Shown: positions 31,937-43,273, counted from the stretch's first letter. The stretch: DNA of 64,000 bases from Perkinsela sp. pyNocScin1 (GCA_964019655.1 CAXHTR010000006.1:992001-1056000), one strand, 5' to 3'. The notes: a model not told the origin generated them from the sequence alone. Program-made: numbers and translations.

Positions 31937-34255
31937 ATAGGTCTATCTCAATTCAATAGTTATATATATAATACTGTATAAGCAAACAAACATACATATA
32001 CGTAGCGCAAACCAATATTATATGCAAGCAAAGTTTGCTTCTTCTGATATGAAATGACAGTACCAATACCATAGCTTACTTTCTTCTGCATGGCTGAAGC
32101 AGTACCAAGTCAGTATTGTTTTTGATTGTCATTTCTTAAATTGAATGTACATCAGTGAGCCCCCGCGCGTGTATAGCAGTCTGTCTGTAGTCTTGCTATT
32201 CCTATTTCTAGCAATCGAAACTGTCTGTAGATTTACTGTTTCTTGATACTTGATGAAGCATTCCATCTTTTTTTCAGCGCGTGCACCAGTGTCAGCGATG
32301 AGAGTATCATGTTTATTTAGTTATGTTAGTGATCAAATTTTCAATGTAGCGCCTTCAAATGGGCATTCAGAGGCACAACACGCAATGCGGGGGTATATTA
32401 GTGCAATAGGGCTTGAGCAGTCAATGCAAAGAATAGAAATGGTATTTCCGCCCTGGGCTCAACCAATACTTGCCACGTCCATCAAGCGGTCGGCTTGATA
32501 CCCTTAGAGCTCAGATCGACGCTCTGGCAGCCTCAGTAGACTCGGATCTTGTGTCACCAACTCGTCCTGGTACCCGCCCGGTTTTATCTCATCGCCACGC
32601 ATTGCCACGATCTCGCGTTTTCGGATGGCTGAAGTACCTCGTATGCTTTATTGTCGCTGCGATTCTTCACTGCGCATCCGCTCCCTTCACGTGTCTTGCA
32701 GTTAAACGCCTTGCGCAATATTGCTTCACGCAATATGCTCCAATCTACTTTCCCTAAGTTCTGAATTTATCATTGCATTAATTGCGTAGTCTGCTTGCTC
32801 TGCACCGCCGTTCCATTTTCGATGTCCGTTTTTCAGATTAATTTCAAAATTCAAATGCGTGTAACCCCACGGGATGTTCAGCCATTAAACTGCATGATGC
32901 GGCCCTTCCATTCTCCGGAAAAGACTCTTCAAGTAAAATGTCAGCTGAGCCCATGCCTTTGGTCGCTAGTCTCGATCGATTTATTCAGGATCAGTGTAGG
33001 CATTTTCGGGGTGGGGGTCGGGTCCTCGGTCACGCCAGTGTAAAGATCATATCCTCGTCCTCGGTCACGCGAGCGCTCAGGAGAAGAGATAATCATATGA
33101 GCCTTTGTGCAGCGAAAAGCGCAACATGGGCTCGACATACAGGCCTTGTTTTCACAGGATATTTTTGCGCTTGATGGCGGCGAGCCCGCCGGGCTCAGAG
33201 GGGCCGGGGCACTCCGCCCCACTCCCATGCGACGTCTTAGATAATCCGAATGCACTTAACAAATTTGCTCCATGCGTCTGCGCCTCGCCTTTATTTACGC
33301 ATTTTCCTATCTTTGGGGTATATATCGTACCCACCACGCGAATCTCTCAAGTATTATTCTCTTTGTGCGTGAAGTATTTTGACAATGTGACTATCATCTT
33401 TGAGGGGTGCAGCATTCGACACTCATTTGAGCCCTCATCGATGTCTGAATGCGTTTGCACATTCTGTCAACTTTCGTTACCGGTTCATGTCGCGTTCGTG
33501 CAGCCAGTTGGTTCGAAGAAGTCAGAAAAAATCACAGTAAAGAAAAGGCCGAAGCGTGGCCCGAACGCATGATGGTAGGTGAAGGGACGGCTACGACAAT
33601 CAGAGCAATCAGTGCTCTTCTTTCTTACACAGTGGGCAAAGGCTTTCACATATAAAGGAACGAATCGCTTACTATAGGGATAGTCGATAGGTGCTAGGGG
33701 ATATGGTATAAATCAGTCGATAGTTTAACTGACTTGACAGATCCACGTCACTTGATCCGTCACTTTGTGCAAAGGGTTAACCCATAAAAACCGCGCATAA
33801 ATGCCCTCAAACAGTTCCGAGCTGATGCAAGCTGTGGTGCTTATGCAGTTTTACGCTGGCAGTAAAAACCTTTTGTGCATTGACTCAAAGTCATGTCTGA
33901 CATCAAATAAACACCAGTGCGAGGACTGCAGCCTTACAGCTTGATGTTCAGGCGAAAAGGATGGAGGCGCTTGCGGCCTGCTTAACCAAAGGCAGCGGCT
34001 TGCTTGACGGGCTCTAGTGCTCATATGTTGAGGAGATTAGGCACAATGCACTCACTGTTGTAGGTAGGCACGCTTCAAAATCATTTCTGGTGCGAGAGGG
34101 GGCGATTTTCATCACAGTCAGTGGGCCCAAAAAAGTGGACCTTCAATATGCGCAAACCGGCAGCCTTTTTTTGTACCTTTTTGCTGCTGACGTAAGGGAA
34201 TATTTCGTCTTTTATTCACGCACGGGTTTTACTTTTCTCTTTCGATTAAATATTG
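31937..34255. other. Gene-poor stretch
   Basis: No gene could be supported. Two GC-rich hairpins lie at 33182-33217, and a 12-base motif tcctcggtcacg is repeated at about 33022 and 33057. A 155-codon plus-strand frame at 33105-33572 ends in a basic stretch (VKKRPKRGP), but nothing identifies it as a gene. Confidence 0.4.
33182..33217. repeat. Pair of adjacent GC-rich hairpins
   Basis: gagccc-gcc-gggctc is a perfect 6-bp stem. It is followed closely by ggggc-actcc-gcccc. They stand out in an AT-richer neighbourhood and resemble transposon-end or terminator hairpins, but no element boundary could be traced. Confidence 0.4.
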
Positions 34256-34807
34256 ATGACGACGCAATCTGCAAATGACATGGCCGCGGAGTTCGCACAA
34301 GCGAGTGCTGTATGCACGCGAGCGGAAGTTGAATCCACAACGCGCATTCTGACGTTTCTTGCCGCGAGCGCTCGCGAAGAGGCTGCGACGCAGCAGCATC
34401 TCGAGGACGTGCGGGGGCGCCGCAGACGTGCTCGACAGATTCTAGCAAACGCCACGCACTCACTTTTCGCCGAAGTCTGAGAAACCGACCCTGTACCAAA
34501 CGAAACTACGCTCAACCGTCCCGCCATGCCTGCGCAGCCCGCGCCCTTGCCACTTGTCGTCGTGCCTGCGCCACCCGTGCCCCCGCCACTTGTGCCCAAC
34601 GATCCTGGCAGCTCCTCGACCCCCGAAGTACTGTGTAAGCTCATGCTCTTCCGCATGACGATGGCTTGGCTCGTCAAAGGATTCGGTAGTGCGCTCGCTC
34701 TGTGCGTTCTGTACGATTACGTACACTATATCATTTCCTCGAATGAGCTCCGAAGACTTCCGTCGCTTTGCTTCGTAATCTTGCTTTGCTTCTTCCATGA
34801 CCATTGA
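34256..34807 (+). pseudogene. Possible gene interrupted by in-frame TGA
   Basis: From the ATG at 34256, 74 codons encode a helical charged segment (SAREEAATQQHLEDVRGRRR) ending in TGA at 34478. The frame then stays open for 108 codons: a Pro-rich stretch (PAQPAPLPLVVVPAPPVPPP), then a hydrophobic segment (GFGSALALCVLYDYVHYII). The layout helix, Pro-rich linker, membrane segment resembles the gene at 24546. No family recognised. It may be a decayed gene, two chance ORFs, or a small protein. Confidence 0.35.
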
Positions 34808-35269
34808 AGCACCAATAATTCTGTTGCGCCTGTATAAGATAAGCTTATGATCTTCTTGTATTCAAGGCCAATATCGGCGGCTACAATGTCATTTCTATTG
34901 TTTTGATTAAATTTGCAATGCACTGCATTTAGGAGAGCATAGAGGTACACATCGCACAATACAAGCACGACTTGCGCGTCAGTGAGCTGCCGCAAGCCTT
35001 TGAGCCTTTTCGTATGAACCGGTTTGACGTCTACTGTCCGTTCCGTGACACCAGAGGTGCCTTAAGCGTCCGACGGGGTCCTTGTGGCCAATGCGACTGA
35101 TCTTTTTCCCATCGTCCGAGCTTCGCTTCACATCATAGCGTGAGATTCCAGTGCAAAGCGCGCTGGCGGCAGACGCTGCTATAAAGAGTGCACATTCGTA
35201 TCAGTTGAACTTCACACATTATCATCTGAGGATTTAGTATGATTACTCGGGAATCATCCAGAACACACT
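34808..35269. other. No supported gene
   Basis: Short ORFs without motifs on both strands. Confidence 0.4.
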
Positions 35270-35400
35270 AACGCGTGACCAGCTTACTGACGAGCTCGAC
35301 GCTCTTCAGTCTATTGCAGTGCCATGACATTACGCGACTCATTTTCTTCAGAAAGCGTGCTATCTTCGTGAAATCGAAGTGGCAAGAGCGAAAGATTCTT
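35270..35400 (-). pseudogene. C-terminal relic related to the NPF-repeat protein
   Basis: The minus strand here ends NRLKSVELVSKLVTR then TAG. The NPF-repeat gene ends VDRLVALVDMLATR then TAA. The DNA around the stop also agrees (acgcgtgaccagc versus acgcgtggccagc). Further upstream the similarity fades. Probably the decayed 3' end of a second copy of the gene at 25795-26772. Confidence 0.4.
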
Positions 35401-37549
35401 ACTCAAAGCTGAAGCACGCTGACGACGCATCGCGCGCTGATCCTTCTGCACAGTGAAGTCCGCACTGCTATCGACCCGTTATATGAGGTGTCATTCGTAG
35501 CCCCGGTGCTTTTGGAGCCAACGATGCCCACCTGCAGATAGCAGTGATAGGCCCCGTCTATCTAAGGCGGGTCAAAGCTTCCAAATCTTGTACCTGTACA
35601 GCGTAGGCCAGGGGTTCTCAAAAGTACGGGATCGGCAGAAGTGAGCGAATGAAAAAAATCGAAAATTTTGAGATGCGTTATGATCAATGCCTGTAGCTTG
35701 AAGGGAAGGTAGAGACAATATAAGACATTTCAAGGAGGTAATGATGGCATTGCCCTTTCCTGCGTCAGCGTCTGCGTGAGAAGTCGCTGAATGGCTGAGC
35801 ACACGATGGGCAACCACGCAGATGGCTTCGGAAGCAAAGAGAGATCCACTGTTGGACGTCAGTTATTGTGTGTCACAAGTGCCCGGCATTCGAAAGAGAT
35901 CGGAGAGCATGGAAGGCTAGTATGTACGAATATCAGCACCGCATTTGTCCCAATCGAATCACGTCGCAAGCGCTAAAGAACACAAGATAGGCCACCACAG
36001 GGCGCACGGATTCACTCGGTGGGCTCGAAAGGCTCCGATGAGCGTCCGTCGGTGCACTGCACGCACCTACAAATTCAGTTGCGTTCTGACGCGCTCCTGA
36101 CTCGGGCACTGGCTGTTCCACAGTTTCGACGATATATGGGCGTCGCCTGTCTCCTTTTTACGGCGCTTCGATTGCGCTGCGAGTTCCCCCACGTGCGTTG
36201 TGGCTTCGTCACCTCACTCGCCGTGCCCTCGCCTGCGGAGTCCGTGAGCGAGCCTCTGTTTTCCCCTCTGCGGAGCGGCTGGCGAGAATCTGGCTAAAAT
36301 CCGGGCGCAATGTACCACCTCAGAGAGTGGTTCATATACCAGATACGATATCACACACCTCGTGCATACAAACGGACCATGCGCGCGAAATAGATCATGC
36401 ACAAATGGTGTGTCCCTCTGGATGACGCCGTCTAGAGTCATTGAGGCTTTCGATGAGGCTGACACGTGCCGCAGGGCTTCAGCCCCTCTACGTATACCTG
36501 ACGAATGTATGTATTGAAGAAATTCTCGCTTCTGGTTGGCCCTGAGATGAATAATAATCTGTTCTCAATTTGTTATGCACAACTGCATACCCGTGATAAC
36601 GACCATCAAATCAACTCGAATCAGGCCGTAAAATAATGCTATAGCAGAAGCACAAATCCATAGAGTGCTCAGAATAAGAAGAGAAGTATCGCGTTTGCTT
36701 CTGCCCCGAGGGCGGCGCGTTGCTCTGTGCGTTTTGCAAGTGCGAGTGGGACGCACGACCACGGTGCTGATCGTGAATGCGGGTGCCAGTGGCCGCCAGG
36801 AAGAGAAAGAAAGTGATATACTGGGCTTTTCTTGGGCGGGAACGGCTGGTAGCCTGCCTGCGATTAGCGTGCGAAATAAGCGACCGTTTGTCGCTCGTCG
36901 AATAGACTCGACCTTGCTCAGACCCCCAGCAGCCCTCTCGAGGCACTCATCACGATCTCTTCTCATCAGCCTCGGCAACCTCTGTGCTGCCCGCCCACCG
37001 AGAAATGACAAGCAAAGTTTACTGAACGCGAATTTTTGTGGCCAAAGTACTGGGCATCATTTTTCTATAAAAGAGTGAACGGAAAGTATCACCAGCGGGT
37101 GGTGCACGTTTTTCTCCACACCTAGCGTAAGTTCAGTGAAGATAAGTTACAAGAATACATGAATGAAGGGTTCATTTAAAGGTGGTTCCGGATCTTCCAC
37201 CTTTTCATCTTCGCACATCTTTGTCAGAAATGATGAGAATACACTGGGTATCAGCCTACAGCCCGGGTAGATAAGGACTGCTTCAACATGCAGAGAAAAG
37301 CATTGATACCGATGAACCTTTCCATCAGAGAAAACCAAGCGCGGTCGAGCTCAAGCACACCCCATGAATGCCATCTGAAGAGATACAAGATGTGGGCCCG
37401 GACATTCTCCCTGTTCATTGAATGCGAGAAAAATCTCGAGTCTCGCATTTGTGATTTTGCGCAAGACTTTTATGAATATTTTTCAGCACTTGACTGTAAG
37501 CTTTGCGTTTGCTTTCGATTCGTCATTGATTTCTGCTTGCGTGGAAATG
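35401..37549. other. Gene-poor stretch
   Basis: Overlapping ORFs of 60-150 codons on both strands show no recognisable motif and no convincing start context. Probably degraded sequence. Confidence 0.35.
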
Positions 37550-37856
37550 TCTCGCTGCCTGCGCACCGGCCGCAAGCGTATTGGCTCGCCAGTCACATCA
37601 AGCCAGTCAATCTCTCAGAGCTGCCGACACGGCTCGACGTATCGCACAAACTGTTTGACAGCGTGGGCTTTTGGGGCACTGGCACCAAAAGTGTCATTTT
37701 GCTAACTGAAGAACAATCAGATGATGGGCGGTATTCTCGTGCATAGGTTTCCGCGGCCCCTGCATACGCTGTATTTCCTGTCATCCGCACAAAGCGGGGA
37801 GATTTGCCTCGAAAATCTTCCAGAGAATTTCAGGTTCCTTGGCCTACAGCGCAGCT
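37550..37856 (+). pseudogene. Heavily decayed LRR gene relic
   Basis: Isolated repeat pieces are readable on the plus strand: VNLSELPTRLDVSHKLFDS (about 37605-37660) and, in another frame, RPLHTLYFLSSAQSGEICL followed by LPENFRFLGL (37755-37850). These match the repeat pattern LPxxLxxLxLxxNxFSGxIxL with lost Asn positions and a frame change between. No leader or cap. It shows that the LRR family once extended into this gene-poor region. Confidence 0.5.
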
Positions 37857-38272
37857 AGCTGTCTGGAAATTTTTGTTCCTGTAGTGTCTGAAGAACCTGA
37901 AGCTTGATATCTGCAAAAGCGCGATGAGCGGCCAAGTACTCGTGCACAGGTGTATCACAGAGGCAAGAAAGGGTTGAAAAGAATGGAACTATGGCTTTTC
38001 TGACAGCAAAAAGCAGGACCACCCGCACAGGAAGATAATGCAGCACGACGTCGGATGCAGGCGTTCAGACGCGCGTGAATCAGAGAGTAATGTAGCTTTT
38101 TGAATGGGACTCGCTCGTCAGGTGATTTTGCATAGCCAATTGTGCCACTTCGCGCGAAAGAGCAATATTGCTAAAAGCTTCTGTATACTTGATGTAACTG
38201 GATCTTGTGAGGCCCCACATTCCGCGCATTCCGCTGACTGCAAACTCAGGCTGATGAAAGTGCGTCAACTCA

Positions 38273-38294
38273 GTGTGTGTGTGTGTGTGTGTGT
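38273..38294. repeat. (GT)11 microsatellite
   Basis: A perfect 22-base GT dinucleotide run 72 bases before the ATG at 38367; likely length-variable. Confidence 0.9.
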
Positions 38295-38366
38295 CAATTC
38301 AATCCATTATTTTTGCTTTTCTTTTGTATCCTATCTGCATTTTTTCAGGGCCTTTAAATCTTTAAA

Positions 38367-39032
38367 ATGGGAAGAGCCTCAGGCGTTACGTGGGAACATC
38401 GTGTGATGCTTGGCCAATCCATCGAGGATAGGGAGCACAACGTTGTAGCGTTCGCCGAGTATGCCGGCCTAACCCCTGAGCAGGTTCGACACGAGCTAAA
38501 AATGGGCTCGATCGAGGGGTGCTACGAAGCTCACTCCGCGCAGATTTTAGCGGATGAGCGACTGGCAGCGCAGCTGGGCTCCAAAATCAGAAAGGACCCG
38601 CTGCTCGAGGCCTTCGTGAGGCGCCTGCTCGCCGAAGGCGAATCCGACCGTGACATTCACAAGCGGGCTAAGGAGGGGGGGTTCACGTTCACCCCGAGCT
38701 GTCAGCTAATCGCCAACTTTCGGCAATATGTGGCCAGGTTCGGCCCAGCAGTGCACGACGAGCCAGATCCTGACCCTGCCGAGCCGGACCCCCGCCCAGA
38801 AATCGAGGAACCTGCCGAGCCAGCTCGACAGCCAGAAGTCGAGGGGGGCATCATGCCTGCTCGAGGCTTTGAAGGTCCTCTTGCCGCGCGAGGAGTGGCA
38901 GAAGAAGCTCAGGGTATTCAAGTTGCAGGCCTCGTCGTTCTTGTTCCTGTGCTTTGTGCGACTGGAAGAGTTTTCTTTGTTGTACGAGAAATCTTGCGTG
39001 ACCCGCACCGGCTGAGTACTGTCTTTGAGTAA
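38367..39032 (+). CDS. Hypothetical protein, possible helix-turn-helix region (221 aa)
   Basis: The ATG is preceded by a T-rich leader with a ttttttcag, as expected of an expressed gene here. Residues 1-130 are charged and helical; SDRDIHKRAKEGGFTFT resembles the helix-turn-helix of the Tc1-like relic at 2950 (DYRKIHKEVNAAGFT). A Pro/Asp/Glu-rich stretch (DPDPAEPDPRPEIEEPAEP) follows. After about residue 155 an alternative frame (LPREEWQKKLRVFKLQASS) looks as protein-like as the annotated one, so a frameshift near 38830-38850 is possible. The annotated C-terminus has a hydrophobic segment (VAGLVVLVPVLCATGRVFFV). Family unknown. Confidence 0.45.
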   Translation: MGRASGVTWEHRVMLGQSIEDREHNVVAFAEYAGLTPEQVRHELKMGSIEGCYEAHSAQILADERLAAQLGSKIRKDPLLEAFVRRLLAEGESDRDIHKRAKEGGFTFTPSCQLIANFRQYVARFGPAVHDEPDPDPAEPDPRPEIEEPAEPARQPEVEGGIMPARGFEGPLAARGVAEEAQGIQVAGLVVLVPVLCATGRVFFVVREILRDPHRLSTVFE

Positions 39033-40187
39033 TATGATTTGTAAAAATCTTGTTTAGGTTTTCTGTCAAATTCTGTGTAGTACCTTAAATTTTTCTTTTG
39101 AAATTGCTCATCATGTGTATCCGGACATCAAAGCGACGGACGCTAAGGCAGGTCACTTCCACGAGTCGAATGCGTACATCCATCGTGCCCTCACGGAACA
39201 GTGAGCCGTGCGAAACCATCGAAACCCTATCTTCATCGCTCATTTCTCGCAAGTCTAGCGCGGTCAACTGTTCCTTCAAATATGCACAGAATATAAACGC
39301 AACTTTTACACCATGAATACAACGCAAATGCAGTTCTGGGGGAAACGGTATTGCACTTCAAGGTTTATAAATTGCATTTTGAAAGCAAAATAGTTGCGTT
39401 TCTAAAGCAGGGCTTCCCTAAGCTCCCAATTGGTGGCCGATGGCGAGTTGCCAAGGTGGTACTGGAAATTGGGGTCAACCCTTCATGGTTGGTAGACCAA
39501 CCACCTGAGACCCTCTCGAGAGAAACATGCAAAAAAGTCTTTTCAAGCTCTACGATTTCGAGCTTCAAAATTTTGGCGCCTCGGGCTCTTAGGGCCTCGA
39601 CATTTACTCCCGTGGTTTTAAATTAAAGAATTATGGCATCATGACTTACCAGTTTGTACTTTCATCCGTCTTTTCGCACTTGATATACTCAAAATCGAAG
39701 GAATGATTCAAAAAATTATGTATCGTATTCATGCACGCTGTATCATGCATTCAATATCTTATCCATTGTATGATGGCAACGCTATTTTTGAAAGAATATA
39801 CCCTGCGGTCGCGGTTTGAAGAGGTATGGCGCCAGCTTTTTATATCGCGGAAAGAGAGTGCGAAGTTTTTTTTTCAGGTGGAGGTGACTGTGGCTGCGAG
39901 AGTCTAGGAACCCCTTTTCCAAAGTAAAATAATTTCTTTGCTCGTGTGCCAGTAGTTTTTCCACTATGGTTACCTCTCATGGCGATATTTTATCAATCAT
40001 TTGTTAAGATTTAGTTAAAAGGATTTTAGTTAAGAACATCCCAACGCTTTCGCTTTGCAGGCGATACGCATTGAAATACGTAGCAAAGAAAGCATTGCAC
40101 AAATCAATAAAAATACTTATACAAATCTTGCAGTCAATTCAATCTATCTCTGTGCTTGCATTATTGACCTCTCTGCGCCATTCATCA
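39033..40187. other. Convergent intergenic region, no supported gene
   Basis: Lies between the plus-strand ORF ending at 39032 and the 3' end of the minus-strand LRR array. Contains short chance ORFs only; no RNA gene recognised. Confidence 0.45.
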
Positions 40188-40919
40188 CTACGCTCTCTGC
40201 CGAATGAAGGTGATTTCGACTGGAATCTCTTCGTTTGCATCAAATTTAAACGCGTTGTCGTCCAGATACATCGTTTCAAGGCTCTTTGGAAGTGAAGCAA
40301 AGGAGACGCTACCACCAAGTCTGTTATCCTCGAGGTAGAGATAGATCAAAGTCTTCGGAAGTGCATCAAGGCTGATTGTCCCCGCAAACTTGTTCTGCGT
40401 GAGGAAGAGCCCATACAGACCTTCCGGTAACCTCTTCAAATCGACAGCCCCCTCAAAATAGTTGCACGCAACAGCAAATGTCAGCATCGCCGGCGGAATA
40501 TTTCTTAAATCTATCGTCCCGTGAAATTGGTTCTTAGTGATGTCGATGACTTCCAGACATCGCGGCAGGAGCCAGGTGTTCAGTGTCCCGTCGATGCCAA
40601 CATGAAATTCTGGAGCGAAACTGTTTGCCATTGTCAAGATTGTGAGCTTTGGCGGGAGAATATCGAGTGAAACACTCCCAGACAGCCACGGCTGTGTTTC
40701 CCATTCGATTTCTCTCACTTCTGCACGTGCGTTACAAGTCAAGCGGTCCCAGTTGGTGACCTCTCGAAAATTACCGTTCGCATAATAAAACACATTTTTA
40801 CTCGATCGAGGGATGATAAGGTCACTGACAACAATCTCCATGATGTCTTGATCGCTGAGCATAGACGGATCGAAGCGGCCTACGCTTTGATCAATCGTCG
40901 AAAAGCAGAGGTGAATCAT
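40188..40919 (-). CDS. LRR protein (243 aa)
   Basis: The ATG at 40919 gives leader MIHLCFSTIDQSVGRFD; an upstream in-frame extension exists without family character. Cap: MLSDQDIMEIVVSDL. Only the second cap cysteine is present (TNWDRLTC). Six repeats, the first with an insertion (EFHVGIDGTLNT), end in a short tail FKFDANEEIPVEITF. Last gene, at the 3' side, of the minus-strand array. Confidence 0.87.
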   Translation of the reverse strand: MIHLCFSTIDQSVGRFDPSMLSDQDIMEIVVSDLIIPRSSKNVFYYANGNFREVTNWDRLTCNARAEVREIEWETQPWLSGSVSLDILPPKLTILTMANSFAPEFHVGIDGTLNTWLLPRCLEVIDITKNQFHGTIDLRNIPPAMLTFAVACNYFEGAVDLKRLPEGLYGLFLTQNKFAGTISLDALPKTLIYLYLEDNRLGGSVSFASLPKSLETMYLDDNAFKFDANEEIPVEITFIRQRA

Positions 40920-41062
40920 TTCAAAAAAAAGTAAGAGGTTATTTATTTGATTACAAAGTATGAAAGACTGTACTGGACGATGGCATTCCACCTTCTTTAA
41001 AAATATCGCTGTCAATTTATAAAACCCTTTCTATCAATATCTATGCTATTTCGCGAAAACGT

Positions 41063-41788
41063 TCAGATCTGCACAAGGAACGGCTTTTTTTCCATCTCTA
41101 CCTCAAAAGCATTGTTCTTGAGGTTCACAACGATGGAGTGCCTCGGTAGCTTCTCAAAGGTCACCGTCCCATGCAGCGCGTTTCTATCGAGGTAGAGCCC
41201 CCGCAGTGTCTCCGGCAGCGCGCACAGCGAAATTGTGCCACGTAGCTGATTCTCGCTGAGGCTGAGTGTGCACATTCGCTTGGGCAAGCGCGTCAAGTCG
41301 ATAGACCCGCAAAATCGATTCGCTCTGCCCATCAGGTACTCCAGCGGCTCGGGCAGAGATGTTAAGTCGAGCGTCCCGAAAAAGGCATTGTACATCACAG
41401 AGACCACCTTCAGAGACCGTGGGAGGAGAGAAGTCTCAATGGTCCCTGTGAGAGACTCCCCGTTGCCGTCATCTTTCGACAAATTGAGATCATTGAGATT
41501 TTGGGGGAGAACGTCAAGCGATATGGTCCCTTTCACGCGCGGGGCGGCCTCCCAGTTGATGCCTGCGACAGACTTATCCTTGGCACAGCGAACGCCGACC
41601 CAGGAGCATGCATCAGCGAGCGTGCCATCAGCTGTCTGCGGGCCGAAGAAAGCTGAATTTTCCAAAAAATCTGGGCCGTTCGCTTCAATGATCGGGGCAA
41701 CGAGAAGCTCCATGATCGTTTGGTCGGAGAGCGAAGAAGGGTCACAGCGGCCGAGGGCGTTATCAGCGGTGGCTATGTGCAGAAGCAT
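41063..41788 (-). CDS. LRR protein (241 aa)
   Basis: Leader MLLHIATADNALGRCD; an in-frame TGA eight codons before the ATG fixes the start. Cap: SLSDQTIMELLVAPI; cysteine motif ACSWVGVRC. Six repeats with an insertion in the first (DDGNGESLTGTIET), like the neighbouring gene at 40188. It ends with NNAFEVEMEKKPFLVQI, also similar to that neighbour (DNAFKFDANEEIPVEI), so the two are probably a tandem duplicate pair. Confidence 0.9.
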   Translation of the reverse strand: MLLHIATADNALGRCDPSSLSDQTIMELLVAPIIEANGPDFLENSAFFGPQTADGTLADACSWVGVRCAKDKSVAGINWEAAPRVKGTISLDVLPQNLNDLNLSKDDGNGESLTGTIETSLLPRSLKVVSVMYNAFFGTLDLTSLPEPLEYLMGRANRFCGSIDLTRLPKRMCTLSLSENQLRGTISLCALPETLRGLYLDRNALHGTVTFEKLPRHSIVVNLKNNAFEVEMEKKPFLVQI

Positions 41789-41942
41789 TTGTATGAGATT
41801 TGGAATGAAATCACAGAAATGACAATAGAAGGTATGCGCTTAATGACGGTTGAAGCGGTGGACTTATCTTATCGTTCACCATACGTAACTTTTTGATTGT
41901 GATTTATCAATTTATATTTGACATCCCATACCTGAGATAGAA

Positions 41943-42803
41943 TTAATCCCTTGCTTCTCTTTCATCCCGCTCAATGACCACAAGGTCCGCGTTTCCGACT
42001 TTTTTGGGAACACCCTTGACGTCTTCCTTGTAATAGACCTCAAGCCTATGGGGTACCCCTTGCAGATCAAGAACACCTTGAAACTCGTTGCCACAAATAC
42101 TGAGGCTGTGGAGGAACATTTGCGCATGTGTGAGATCAAGAGACCCCGAAAAATTGTTCCTCGTAACGTCGAGCGTTTGGAGGCTGACAGGCAGCGAGCG
42201 AAGGTCAAGTGACCCTTTCAGCTCGTTTCGGCTGATGTCTATCGATCTGAGCAGCGGTGGAAGCGCATCGAGACGCACTGTTCCAGAGAAATGGCATGAC
42301 TTTGCCTGGAGATTTTGTAAGCCTTTGGGAAGATTCGATAGATTCATGCTTCCACTGAAGTCAGCACGTTCGATTTTGAGCTCATGCAAGTCCTCCGGGA
42401 GAGCATCGAAAGCGAAGCTTCCAGAGAATTTGGTATTTATCAGTATCAGACTAAAAATTGTATTCTGAAGCGCTGCGACATCGAAAGGTCCCCCAAGAAG
42501 AGAGTTGAGAATACCCAAGCTTCTTAGCGTTGAAGGTAGGTATTTTGTTTCAAAGAAGCCCTCGAGACTTGGGGAACCGATAAATGTCAACAATTTGATC
42601 GAAACAAGTGCTCTATTTTCATCACAATAGAAACCTGGCCAGTCGCAGAAGTCCTTGTACCCATCACCCTCTGCACTCTGCAGCGCGATCTGATCTTGCT
42701 CGTTGAAGCCACTGGCAAGGAGCTCCATGCGTTCTTGGTCGCTCAGCGCAGAGATGTCGACGCGCCCCAAGGCTGCGTCAGCGGCTGAAAGAAGCGAGAG
42801 CAT
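41943..42803 (-). CDS. LRR protein (286 aa)
   Basis: Leader MLSLLSAADAALGRVD, the most typical form. Cap: ALSDQERMELLASGF; cysteine motif FCDWPGFYC. About eight repeats (LPEDLHELKIERADFSGS, LPKGLQNLQAKSCHFSGT and so on). The highly charged tail (VIERDEREARD) replaces the usual C-terminal cap. Confidence 0.89.
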   Translation of the reverse strand: MLSLLSAADAALGRVDISALSDQERMELLASGFNEQDQIALQSAEGDGYKDFCDWPGFYCDENRALVSIKLLTFIGSPSLEGFFETKYLPSTLRSLGILNSLLGGPFDVAALQNTIFSLILINTKFSGSFAFDALPEDLHELKIERADFSGSMNLSNLPKGLQNLQAKSCHFSGTVRLDALPPLLRSIDISRNELKGSLDLRSLPVSLQTLDVTRNNFSGSLDLTHAQMFLHSLSICGNEFQGVLDLQGVPHRLEVYYKEDVKGVPKKVGNADLVVIERDEREARD

Positions 42804-43273
42804 TTGTACTGTTGCAAAAGATGTGGAATTCTAAAAGGCTCGAGGACTAGGATTGAATTATCACTTTTGAATCAAAGTCTCTCATAGTCGTGAACAGAAG
42901 CAGTAAAATGGAAGCAAATAGAAATGTAAAAGAGTCTATCAGTAGAAAATGGATTTTGATGGCTCTTGGTAACATGAAAATAGATTGGCCAAGTTTTCAA
43001 GAGCGCATTTCGAGGTGGCATTCAGTTAAGAATCTTTCGGAGAAATTGTATAGTGTCTCATTTGAATAGCAGGCGTTATTATGAGCAATTCTACCAGACG
43101 ATTTTGATCGTCTTTGCGAAGCATGAAATTCATCATAGAAAGCAATTCTGCTTCATATACGCTTGACTGCTTTATTACGCTTCTTTGATTCCTTATGTTA
43201 AACTTTATATCTCAATTCACTCACTTCGATTTACTCTTAGACTCCTGCGTGACAGTGAACATTCATCGGAATT
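42804..43273. other. Intergenic, no supported gene
   Basis: AT-rich, no family motif. Confidence 0.5.

Noticed and set aside
32470-32757. 95-codon plus-strand ORF with a possible membrane helix
   Set aside because: The frame contains no ATG and no family motif; start and expression cannot be supported.
34090-34278. Peptide LFLYLFAAD resembling an LRR leader
   Set aside because: The following residues (VREYF) do not match the cap and no ATG stands at the expected place; hydrophobic T-rich DNA can give this by chance.
36565-37011. 148-codon minus-strand ORF with a terminal hydrophobic segment similar in layout to the gene at 24546
   Set aside because: No residue-level similarity beyond hydrophobicity, and an equally long ORF lies on the opposite strand.
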